A stretch of 64,000 nucleotides of DNA from contig JBKPNV010000044.1 of the NCBI GenBank assembly GCA_046732795.1, forward strand, positions 28,137-92,136, in the 5' to 3' direction. The DNA comes from Gp6-AA40 sp046732795. Lineage in GTDB: Bacteria > Acidobacteriota > Vicinamibacteria > Vicinamibacterales > UBA2999. The notes beneath the pieces were generated by a model that saw only the letters and a list, made by a program, of their open reading frames with translations, did no database searches and was not told the origin of the DNA. Both the position numbers and the translations under genes were made by a program. Positions 16,557 through 24,411 of this stretch are shown piece by piece (the stretch's first letter is position 1; every line of letters begins with the position of its first letter).

Positions 16557-19500
16557 TTACGTCGTCCCGGTGGCACGCGCGTGCCCGGCGTCGCGAAGAG
16601 CTTTGTGGCCGGAACGGCGCAGACGCGCAGTCAGCCAATCCCGGCTGTCGGCAAGTATCTCGTACACGGTGGGAATGACGAGCAGGGTCAGCAACGTCGA
16701 CGTGACGACGCCGCCAATCACGGTGACCCCGAGCGGCGCACGGAAGTCTCCACCCTCGCCGGTGCCCATCGCCACCGGCACCATGCCGGCGACGAGCGCG
16801 AACGTCGTCATCAGGATAGGCCGCAACCGCACACGCCCCGCCTGAATGAGCGCCTCGCGCCGAGGCATCCCGGCTTCTTCCGACCACTTGGCAAAGTCGA
16901 TCAGCAGAATGGCGTTCTTCGCCACGATCCCGACCAGCAGGATGACGCCGATCATGCTCATGATGTTGAGCGATGCCCTCCCGACGAGGAGCGCCAGCAT
17001 GACGCCAATCAACGACAGCGGGAGCGAGAGCATGATCGACAACGGCTCGAGGAACGATCCGAACTGCACAACCAGGACGAAGTACATCAAAAGGATGGCC
17101 ACACCGATTGCGAGGAACATCTGGGTGAAGATCTCCTGCTGTTGCTCCGTCTCGCCGCCCTGGGTCAAAGAATAGCCCGGCGGGAAGGTCACCGATTGCT
17201 GCACCCGCGCCATCGTGTCGCTGACGACAGCCGACAGGGGACGGTTCTCGGTGTTGGCCTCGACGTTGATGACGCGATCGCGATCGAGGTGATCGATCCG
17301 GGCCGGTCCGATGGACGGCGTGACACGGGCGACCTGCCCGAGCGGGATGCTCTTGTCGTTGTTGCTGCCCACGAGCAAGGGAAGCGATTCGAGGTCGGCC
17401 ACAACGGTTCGAGACTCCGGCGCGAGTCGAATCGTCACGTCGCGCGTCTCCCCGGACGGATCGATCCAGTCACCGACATCGATGCCGGCAAACGCCGGCC
17501 GCAACGCCTGCGCGACCTGGCCGACCGTGACGCCGAGCGATCCGGCAAGTGCGCGATCGATCTGCACGTCGAGTTCCGGCTTCTGTCCCTTCGTCGACAG
17601 GGCCACGTCGACGGCTCCAGGCACCTTGCGCATCTCCGTGGCAACGGCCTGCGCAAGGCCCGTCAACTGCGTTGCGTCGGGCCCGCGCACCTGCAATTGA
17701 ATCTGTTTCTCACCCGGGTTGAAGCCGGTGCTGATCGATGCCGTGATTCCAGCCAGGCGGACCAGTTCCGAGCGGATGTCGGCGACCACCTGCAACTGGC
17801 TTCGCGTGCGCTCGGTCTTGGGCGTCAGCTTCACGTAGACCACGCCTTCGTCGACCGCATCGCCCTGACCGCCAATGGCTGTATACACGTACCTCACTTC
17901 CGGACGCGAGCGCGCAATTCGAGAGACTTCCTGAGCCTTTACTCGTGTGTACGCGAGATTCGATCCGGGCGGTGTCTCGATATCGATTCTGAACTCGGAC
18001 GTATCCATCTCCGGCACGAAGCCGGCACCGACGATGCCCATTGCTGGAAGCGCTAACGCCGCGACGAACGTCACGATCGCGAGGGAGACCATCGCGAAGC
18101 GGTGATCGAGCGCCCACGCGATGACACTCTTGTAGCGTTCCGCCTGTCGGTCGAACCACTGGTTGAATCTTCCGAGAACTCGCGACACGAGCGGCCGCTG
18201 GTGCAACGGCAGGTGCGGGTCGGGCCAGTACGCCGACAGCATCGGGTCGAGCGAGAACGACACGAACAGCGACACCAGCACCGAACACACGATCGTCAGC
18301 CCGAACGGCTTGAACCATTGGCCGGCGATCCCGCCGAGGAACGCGATCGGCACGAACACGACGACGATGGAGAGCGTCGTCGCCGTCACGGCAAGGCCGA
18401 TCTCGTCAGTGCCGTCGAAAGCGGCCTGGTAATGCCCCTTCCCCATCTCGACGTGACGGACGATGTTCTCTCGCACCACGATCGCATCGTCGATGAGGAT
18501 GCCGATCGACAACGACAGCCCGAGCAGCGACATCGTGTTCAGCGTGAAGCCGTACGCCCACACCGCGACGAATGAGGCGAGCACGGAGACCGGAAGAGCG
18601 AGCCCGGTGATGATCGTCGAGCGCCACGAATTGAGAAACAGGAACACGACGGCAACAGTGAGCGCGGCCCCTTCGATCAACGCCTGCTGCACGCCGGCGA
18701 CGGAATCGGCCACGCGCACGCCGGCATCGGTGACCACGCGAAGCGTCACGCCGGCAGGGAGCGTGCGTTGAATGTCGGCCACGCGCGTGCGTATCTGTTC
18801 GGCGATCGCAGTCGTGCTGAACCCGGTCGACTTGAGGATGTCGATGCCCACCGCCGATTCATCGTTGTACAAAGCGAAGGAACGCGGTTCCTCGGTCGCG
18901 TCGCGCACGTCGGCCAGATCGCCCAGCCGGATCACGCGCCCCTGCGATTGCGACACCACCAGCTGCTTGAAGTCCGCGGGTGACTCGAGACGCCCTTTGA
19001 GCCTGATCGTGCGCTCCTCGAGCTCTCCTGCGAGTCGGCCCACGGGCGAAGCGAGGTTCTGAGACTGAAGCGCCTGCACGACCTGCGACACGCCGACGCC
19101 ACTGGCCTGCAGATCGCGAGGCCGGATCTCGACAACCAGTTCGCGTTCAACGGCGCCTACGAGGTTGACCGATGCAACGCCGGAAATGGCGCGGAGCCGG
19201 CGGGTGATGTCCGGGTCGGCCAGCCGGGTGAGCTCCGCGCCGGTAAGGCCCGGAGACGAGAGCGTCAGCGACATGATCGGTCGGTCGGCCGGATCGAACT
19301 GCGTGAGGATCGGCTCTTCCATCTCGCTCGGCAGTTCGTTGCGAATCTCTCCAATCTTGTCGCGGACCTCCTGGCTCGCCAACCGCGGATCTTTCGAGAA
19401 GTCGAACTCCACGATGATGTTGGCAAAGCTGTCGAGCGAGTTCGATCGCATCCGATCGACACCGCTGATGCCGGAGATCACTTCCTCGATCGGATCGATG

Positions 19501-19688
19501 ACTTCGCGCTCGACGACGTCGGGTGATGCACCCGGGTACGGGATCGCAATCACCACGACGGGCGCATCAATTTCGGGGTATTCGTCCGTATCGAGCTGGA
19601 CGAGCGCGACCAGTCCGAAAACGACGAAGAGCAACATCGCCACGATCGTCAAGACCGGGCGTTTAATCGCGGTATCTGAAATGAACAT
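16557..19688 (-). CDS. RND multidrug efflux pump, inner-membrane subunit (HAE1 family)
   Basis: This 1043-residue proton-driven pump has the full AcrB-like layout: helix 1 at residues 10-32, a large periplasmic porter region, the central helices 2-7, a second porter loop and helices 8-12. The proton-relay aspartates are visible in helix 4 as LIDDAIVVRENI near residue 405. The opening DTAIKRPVLTIVAML and the PYPGASPDVVEREV block are typical of HAE1 drug pumps rather than CusA metal pumps. It is the last gene of the marR-tolC-adaptor-pump order, five bases after the adaptor gene. Substrates cannot be read from sequence. Confidence 0.95.
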   Translation of the reverse strand: MFISDTAIKRPVLTIVAMLLFVVFGLVALVQLDTDEYPEIDAPVVVIAIPYPGASPDVVEREVIDPIEEVISGISGVDRMRSNSLDSFANIIVEFDFSKDPRLASQEVRDKIGEIRNELPSEMEEPILTQFDPADRPIMSLTLSSPGLTGAELTRLADPDITRRLRAISGVASVNLVGAVERELVVEIRPRDLQASGVGVSQVVQALQSQNLASPVGRLAGELEERTIRLKGRLESPADFKQLVVSQSQGRVIRLGDLADVRDATEEPRSFALYNDESAVGIDILKSTGFSTTAIAEQIRTRVADIQRTLPAGVTLRVVTDAGVRVADSVAGVQQALIEGAALTVAVVFLFLNSWRSTIITGLALPVSVLASFVAVWAYGFTLNTMSLLGLSLSIGILIDDAIVVRENIVRHVEMGKGHYQAAFDGTDEIGLAVTATTLSIVVVFVPIAFLGGIAGQWFKPFGLTIVCSVLVSLFVSFSLDPMLSAYWPDPHLPLHQRPLVSRVLGRFNQWFDRQAERYKSVIAWALDHRFAMVSLAIVTFVAALALPAMGIVGAGFVPEMDTSEFRIDIETPPGSNLAYTRVKAQEVSRIARSRPEVRYVYTAIGGQGDAVDEGVVYVKLTPKTERTRSQLQVVADIRSELVRLAGITASISTGFNPGEKQIQLQVRGPDATQLTGLAQAVATEMRKVPGAVDVALSTKGQKPELDVQIDRALAGSLGVTVGQVAQALRPAFAGIDVGDWIDPSGETRDVTIRLAPESRTVVADLESLPLLVGSNNDKSIPLGQVARVTPSIGPARIDHLDRDRVINVEANTENRPLSAVVSDTMARVQQSVTFPPGYSLTQGGETEQQQEIFTQMFLAIGVAILLMYFVLVVQFGSFLEPLSIMLSLPLSLIGVMLALLVGRASLNIMSMIGVILLVGIVAKNAILLIDFAKWSEEAGMPRREALIQAGRVRLRPILMTTFALVAGMVPVAMGTGEGGDFRAPLGVTVIGGVVTSTLLTLLVIPTVYEILADSRDWLTARLRRSGHKALRDAGHARATGTT

Positions 19689-19693
19689 TGGCG

Positions 19694-20791
19694 TTACCGT
19701 GCGGCAGCCACTTTGACTGGTGTCCCTGGACTAATACCCTGCGCGGCGCCGCGCAGCAGCGTATCTCCAGCAGTCAATCCCGCCACGACCTGCACCTCTT
19801 CGCGCCGTGGATCGCGCAGACCGAGCGTCACCGCAACTCGTTCGGTCTCGCCATCGCGAACACGCAACGCCCACGGTTCACCTTCGCTGGTGTTGACGGC
19901 ATTGAGTGGCACGATCAACCCGTTCGCCGACTCGCTGACAACCCGCCCTTCGGCGAAGAGGCCGGCCACCAGCCGTCCGCCGACATTGGGAATCGCCACG
20001 TAGATCGGCACCTGCCTCGTTGCTGGATCTGCTTGCGGCGCAATGCGCTCGATTCGCCCGCTGAACGAACGGTCGTAGCCGCGCACGGTGAAGTCCACGG
20101 ACGCGCCCACGCGCAACACGGACAGATCCTCAGCGGGAACCGACGCTTCGAGCCGCATCGACGATGGATCGATGATGCGGAACAGCTCGGCACCTGGCAT
20201 CACGATGTCACCGGCATGTACCGCACGACTGGCGACGATGCCGGAGAACGGCGCGCGGATGGTCGTATCGCCGAGCGAGCGTTCGGCGCTGGCAAACCGG
20301 GCCCGGGCATCGGCAAGCGCCGCCTCCGCAACCGCGACCGAGTTGCGCGACACGTCGAGCTCGCGAGCCGCCAGCGCGCCCGCCTCGACCAGCCGTTCTG
20401 TCCGTTCCGTTTCCCGCCTGGCGACGGCCAGCTGATTCTCCGCGGATCGGACTGCCGAGGCCGCTGACTGACGGGCATCCTCGAGCGTGCGCGTCTCGAT
20501 CCGGGCGAGAACGGCGCCGCGTGTTACCGCCTGCGCCTCCTCCACCGTCACATCGAGAACCGCCCCACCGATTTCGGCGCGAACCGTCGCTTCGCGCGTC
20601 GGCGTCAACTGACCGGAGATGATCGGGCCAACGATGATCGTCCCCGATTGAACTGAAACGACGTTCTCCGCGCCGAGCTGAACCGGCAGCGGAGCGGGCG
20701 CGGTGCCCTCACCTTCGACACGCTGATTGCATGCGGCGGAAAGTACCGCGAGGCTTACGAGAAGAACTGCCAGGGACCACCGAGTCTTCAT
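19694..20791 (-). CDS. RND periplasmic adaptor lipoprotein
   Basis: The 365-residue membrane-fusion protein links the RND pump to the outer-membrane channel. It has a lipoprotein signal with lipobox LSAAC, so C21 would be lipidated. The barrel-sandwich halves are EIGGAVLDVTVEEAQAVTRG and TIRAPFSGIVASRAVHAGD. Between them, roughly residues 105-165, lies an Ala/Arg/Glu-rich helical hairpin, with beta-barrel and membrane-proximal domains after. It lies between tolC-like and pump genes with 5- and 11-base gaps, so all three should be on one transcript. Confidence 0.93.
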   Translation of the reverse strand: MKTRWSLAVLLVSLAVLSAACNQRVEGEGTAPAPLPVQLGAENVVSVQSGTIIVGPIISGQLTPTREATVRAEIGGAVLDVTVEEAQAVTRGAVLARIETRTLEDARQSAASAVRSAENQLAVARRETERTERLVEAGALAARELDVSRNSVAVAEAALADARARFASAERSLGDTTIRAPFSGIVASRAVHAGDIVMPGAELFRIIDPSSMRLEASVPAEDLSVLRVGASVDFTVRGYDRSFSGRIERIAPQADPATRQVPIYVAIPNVGGRLVAGLFAEGRVVSESANGLIVPLNAVNTSEGEPWALRVRDGETERVAVTLGLRDPRREEVQVVAGLTAGDTLLRGAAQGISPGTPVKVAAAR

Positions 20792-20802
20792 TGAGTTCCT
20801 GC

Positions 20803-22476
20803 CTATCGCTGCGTGAATTGGGCGGATGCATTTCTCAACTGCGGATTGGCCTGCGCGGGAGCGGGCTGAGCCGGTAGGGCAGGCGCTGGTTGTTGAATGA
20901 TTGGATTGCCTCCCGTTGCCGGCAACGCGTTCCCAATCGGGAGATCCGGAAGGAGTGCCACGCGTGCCCGCGCGATCTGGAGATCGCGAGCGGCGAGCGC
21001 GCGATTCGCGCCCGCCTGCTGACGCTGTACTCGCGCGTCAGAGAGTTCGAGCTGCGTCGAGACACCCGATTGATAACGGACGTCGGCAATCTGATATGCG
21101 CGGTCGGCTTGCTGCACCGTTCCCGCCGTCGACTCCCAGGCGGCACGGGCGGCGAGCAGCTCTGCCCAGGCCGAGCGCGTATCGAGCGCGGCGAGCTCCT
21201 CGGCCTGCTTCTGTTGCAGACGCGATTGTTCGAGCTCCTCTCGTGCGACGATCTCATCGCCGCGTTGCCGACCGCCGGTGAGAATCGGCACGCTCATGCT
21301 GACACCCACGGTCCAGTTCGAGCGATCGAACGAAGGGAGGACGTTGTCCGGGTACGCGATCCGAGCGTAGTTGGAATTGAACGACACCGTGGGCATGCGC
21401 TGCGCTTCGGTCAGCTGCAGCGAGGCTTCGCGCGTCCGCACAGTCGCGCTCGCCTGCTCAACGGCCACACGCTCCGGCAGCGACAGGGTTCCTACGGTCA
21501 GCGATGGCGTGTCGCTCGAGCGCAAGGTGTTCTCGACGGCACTCACCCGCTCGACGAATACCGGCGGAGGCGGCAGGTTGTCGTCCGACAGCGCGTCGGC
21601 CAGCTGCAGGTCGGCTTCGGCCGGCAGATCGAGCAGTCGCTTGAGGCGCAGGTACGCCAGCGCACGGTTGACGCGCTGGCGAATGAGGACGGGTTGCTGC
21701 GTGTCCCGATTGACGCGCGCGCGCAAGACTTCGAATTCGGGTTGTGTTCCCGCGTTCAGTCCCGCCTCGACCTGTCGTAACGTCGCGCCTGCCTGTTCGA
21801 GCGTCGCGGCGGCGATGTTGACGAGCTGATCGCTCAGCACAGCGTCGTAGTAGGCCTGCGTCACCTCGAACAGCAATTGCGCCCGCGCGGTCGTCAGTCC
21901 CAACTGCGCAGACTCGCGCCCGACGGCGGCGAGGGAGATCTGCGCGCCGTTGCGGCCACCTGACCACAGGCTCTGGGAAAACGACAGAGACGCGCGCCAG
22001 GTGTTGCGCCGGCCGAATGGCAAATTCTCGAGGCCATCAATCCCGCCTGACCCGAAGGATCCGCCGCCAACGGCTCCGCAATCGATCGCGCGCTCGAGTT
22101 CAGCGACCCGCGCGTCGAGGGCAGCCTGCGGATTGAGCGCGAACGGCGGACACGCCGATCCGGTCGCACCAGTGTTGAACACATTGTCGAATTCAGATGC
22201 GAGCGAACGGTCGTAGCTGGCGGCGGCAGACAGCTGTGGAAGCAGTCCGCTGCGTGCGCGAATCTGATCGGCTTCAGCCCGCCGCACGGCGGCGGCGGCG
22301 ATCGATATGCCCTCGCTTCTAGGCTCGGCCAGCGACAACACCTGTTCGAGCGTCAGCGGTCCGGGTGGAACAGCGGCGGCCTCGCGAGTCTGCGCGCGTG
22401 CCGGAAGCGGAATCACGAGCGACAACAGCCACACGGCGGCCATCATCTGCGGCGTGGTACATCGTCTATAAGGCAT
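20803..22476 (-). CDS. TolC-family outer-membrane efflux protein
   Basis: The product is a 557-residue outer-membrane efflux protein with a signal peptide ending PLPARAQ. Two OEP repeats follow: one starts LTLEQVLSLAEPRSEGI, and the second starts near residue 325 (LPERVAVEQASATVRTREASL). Long Ala/Gln/Arg-rich helices such as AWAELLAARAAWESTAGTV are typical of the periplasmic tunnel. The tail is rich in Pro, Ala and Gln. Met 11 or Met 12 is a plausible alternative start because the first ten residues are polar. It is first of the three structural genes after marR. Confidence 0.92.
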   Translation of the reverse strand: MPYRRCTTPQMMAAVWLLSLVIPLPARAQTREAAAVPPGPLTLEQVLSLAEPRSEGISIAAAAVRRAEADQIRARSGLLPQLSAAASYDRSLASEFDNVFNTGATGSACPPFALNPQAALDARVAELERAIDCGAVGGGSFGSGGIDGLENLPFGRRNTWRASLSFSQSLWSGGRNGAQISLAAVGRESAQLGLTTARAQLLFEVTQAYYDAVLSDQLVNIAAATLEQAGATLRQVEAGLNAGTQPEFEVLRARVNRDTQQPVLIRQRVNRALAYLRLKRLLDLPAEADLQLADALSDDNLPPPPVFVERVSAVENTLRSSDTPSLTVGTLSLPERVAVEQASATVRTREASLQLTEAQRMPTVSFNSNYARIAYPDNVLPSFDRSNWTVGVSMSVPILTGGRQRGDEIVAREELEQSRLQQKQAEELAALDTRSAWAELLAARAAWESTAGTVQQADRAYQIADVRYQSGVSTQLELSDARVQRQQAGANRALAARDLQIARARVALLPDLPIGNALPATGGNPIIQQPAPALPAQPAPAQANPQLRNASAQFTQR

Positions 22477-22554
22477 GTGTCTGAGAGTCCTCTGGTGTGC
22501 AGCCGTGCACTGTTTTTGGACGACGGCCTCGGCTGGCCCGTTCCGTCCAGACCG

Positions 22555-23103
22555 TCAGGTACGCAGGATCTGCGCCGGCGGCGGCGCGACTCGCCGGGGT
22601 CGGCGGGTGCGAGTCTTGCGCTGCACTGCCGGACGCTGAGTCTGGAGCCAGGCCACGTGATCAGCGGCCAGGGCAAGGGCCCTGGTCAGGTACTCGACAA
22701 CCAGCGTCAGTTGACGATCGTCGTACTGCTCGTGCAGTCGGGCCGTGCTTTCGGCCAATCGCCGGTATAACCCCGCGATCTGTCGAAAGTTTCCTGACAG
22801 CGCCTCGACGCGGACACATCGGCGATCGTCGGGATCGCGATGGCGCCGGGCAAAGCCCGCACGCTCGAGGCGATCGATGACTGCCGTCATGGCGCCGGTC
22901 GTAAGCCCGACGTGTTCCGCAAGCCGCCCGGCGGTGGTCGGACCGGCGATCTCGAGCAGATCGAGGCACTCGAGATCAGTCGAGTTCAAGCCGACGATCT
23001 TTGCCACCGTATCACTCAACAACACCGATTGGGCGCTGACCCTGCGCAACGTCTCATCGAGCTGCCTGAGCAGGTCGACACGAGCTTGTGATGTCCTGGC
23101 CAT
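22555..23103 (-). CDS. MarR-family repressor of the efflux operon
   Basis: This 182-residue winged-helix regulator has the MarR core: LNSTDLECLDLLEIAGPTTAGRLAEHVGL (helices 2-3), TTGAMTAVIDRLERAGFARR (recognition helix) and the wing DPDDRRCVRVEAL. The C-terminal ~25 residues are basic (QRKTRTRRPRR) and unusual for the family. It sits 78 bases ahead of the tolC-like gene in the same direction, the usual arrangement for local autoregulation. An inverted repeat 15 bases upstream of its start is the likely operator. Ligand unknown. Confidence 0.88.
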   Translation of the reverse strand: MARTSQARVDLLRQLDETLRRVSAQSVLLSDTVAKIVGLNSTDLECLDLLEIAGPTTAGRLAEHVGLTTGAMTAVIDRLERAGFARRHRDPDDRRCVRVEALSGNFRQIAGLYRRLAESTARLHEQYDDRQLTLVVEYLTRALALAADHVAWLQTQRPAVQRKTRTRRPRRVAPPPAQILRT

Positions 23104-23117
23104 ATCACTTATTTACA

Positions 23118-23142
23118 AAGTATCTCAAACATCAAGATACTT
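23118..23142. promoter_or_regulatory. probable MarR operator
   Basis: Eight-base arms AAGTATCT and AGATACTT are separated by nine bases and placed just upstream of the marR start. The size and symmetry suit a MarR dimer. The site lies where promoter elements of the leftward operon are expected, although no single -35/-10 pair stands out. Confidence 0.55.
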
Positions 23143-23183
23143 GCTTCAAGAGCGGTCATTGGTGTAGGCCCAACTGACGCAAA

Positions 23184-23214
23184 CTTCGTCCGAGTCCCGA
23201 GTCCCGAGTCCCGC
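23184..23214. repeat. heptamer tandem repeat (CGAGTCC)
   Basis: Three perfect tandem copies of CGAGTCC occupy 23191-23211, with partial copies on both sides. They end about 27 bases ahead of the start of the secreted protein at 23241. Two other seven-base-period repeats precede genes at 36493 and 55110. Confidence 0.8.
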
Positions 23215-23240
23215 ATTAGAATCTCGCGCGGAGGACCTTC

Positions 23241-24248
23241 ATGCGCCCAGCGCTCACGACTCTGGCGGTTGCGACCGCTCTCCTCACTGCTTCCTTTACG
23301 GCTCGCGTGAGCGGTTCGACCGGACCCATCCCCCTCAATTGCAATCGCGCCTGCCTCGAGGGCCTGATCGATCAGTACCTCGCGGCCGTTGTCGCTCACG
23401 ATTCCTCCAAGCTGCCGTTGTCGGAGGACGTCAAATACAGCGAGAACTATCAGATGCTCAAGGTCGGCGACGGGTTCTGGAAGACCGCGAGCGGCACCGG
23501 GAACTACCGACACATCTTCGCCGACCCGGAGTTCGGGCAGGTCGCGATGATGGGGACGATGCGCGAAGCGAACACGGCAATCCTCATGAGCCTGCGCCTG
23601 CGCGTCGAACTCGGTCGCATCACCGAGATCGAGTCGGTGTACTTCAAGCCGGGAGGCGGAGGACCGAACAACATCGACGCCATGGACAAGAGCGGCAAGC
23701 CGGAAGAAATCTGGTTCAAATCGATCCCTCCGGCGCAGCGGCTGTCACGACAGGAGATGATCGCGGTCGCCGATGGTTACTTCACCGGGCTGCAGAAGAA
23801 TGACGGCAAGGGCATCAACGGTACGGGCACCTACCCGTTCACGAACGATTGCCATCGAATCGAGAACGGAGCGCCGACGACCAACGTGCCGCGGCCGCCT
23901 AACGAAAAACCGGGCACCATCAACTTGTTTGCCATGGATTGCCTCTCACAATTCAAGATGGGCCTCTATTACGTCGTGCAGAGCATCCACGGGCGGCGTT
24001 ACCCGCTGGTCGATGCCGAACGCGGTGTGGTCTGGGCGCACGTGGTGTTCGACCAGGGCACGGTCAATCAAGGCGTCCTGTCCGATGGCACCAGACACAG
24101 CTATCCTGGGTTCAACCGGCCCAGCAGCATTCTGGTGACCGAGGCGTTCCTCATCGAGAACGGGAAGATCCGCCGCGTGGAGATGATCGGACCGTCGGCT
24201 ACCTACCACATGAACTCGCCGTGGCCCGGCGGTTTGAGCGGGAATTGA
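23241..24248 (+). CDS. secreted protein of unknown function with NTF2/SnoaL-like halves
   Basis: The 335-residue product has a signal peptide (MRPALTTLAVATALLTASFT, cleavage around residue 26). A mature protein follows that looks like two alpha+beta halves. Each half begins with a helix typical of NTF2/SnoaL-like folds: LEGLIDQYLAAVVAHD at about 39-54 and RQEMIAVADGYFTGLQKND at about 168-186. Conserved-looking features are the pair of cysteines CNRAC near the N-terminus and the DCHRIENG and FAMDCLSQF stretches. I do not recognise a catalytic motif. Similar proteins occur as secreted DUF8021-like factors, but that assignment is tentative. It is preceded by a good GGAGG ribosome site and followed by a tandem hairpin repeat. 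Confidence 0.65.
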   Translation: MRPALTTLAVATALLTASFTARVSGSTGPIPLNCNRACLEGLIDQYLAAVVAHDSSKLPLSEDVKYSENYQMLKVGDGFWKTASGTGNYRHIFADPEFGQVAMMGTMREANTAILMSLRLRVELGRITEIESVYFKPGGGGPNNIDAMDKSGKPEEIWFKSIPPAQRLSRQEMIAVADGYFTGLQKNDGKGINGTGTYPFTNDCHRIENGAPTTNVPRPPNEKPGTINLFAMDCLSQFKMGLYYVVQSIHGRRYPLVDAERGVVWAHVVFDQGTVNQGVLSDGTRHSYPGFNRPSSILVTEAFLIENGKIRRVEMIGPSATYHMNSPWPGGLSGN

Positions 24249-24251
24249 GCG

Positions 24252-24307
24252 GTCCGGCTAAAGCCGGACACTATGTCTAGTCCGGCCGAAGCCGGGCACT
24301 ACGTCTG
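24252..24307. repeat. hairpin repeat, family 2 (GTCCGGC..GCCGGAC), tandem pair
   Basis: Two 28-base direct copies lie back to back (24252-24279 and 24280-24307), differing at about five positions. Each holds the hairpin GTCCGGCTAAAGCCGGAC or a variant, followed by ACTAYGTCTR. They begin three bases after the stop codon at 24248. Related copies are at 38158-38221 and 61384-61404. From 24308 to 24411 I see no gene. Confidence 0.85.
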
Positions 24308-24411
24308 AATACCCAAATCAAGGTAGACCGGCCTGCCAATCGCGAAATGGGGTTTCGCGTTCGTCTGCCGCTCGGTCATACTCGACGAATCCACGGCCGG
24401 AAGCGATCGCC

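Noticed and set aside
16500..18056. Long open frame on the plus strand opposite the RND pump
   Set aside because: Composition is Arg/His/Asp-rich without any domain, and the pump on the other strand is unambiguous.
24252..24307. CRISPR-like array
   Set aside because: Only two units sit directly adjacent with no spacers, and no cas gene is present. It is a tandem hairpin repeat.
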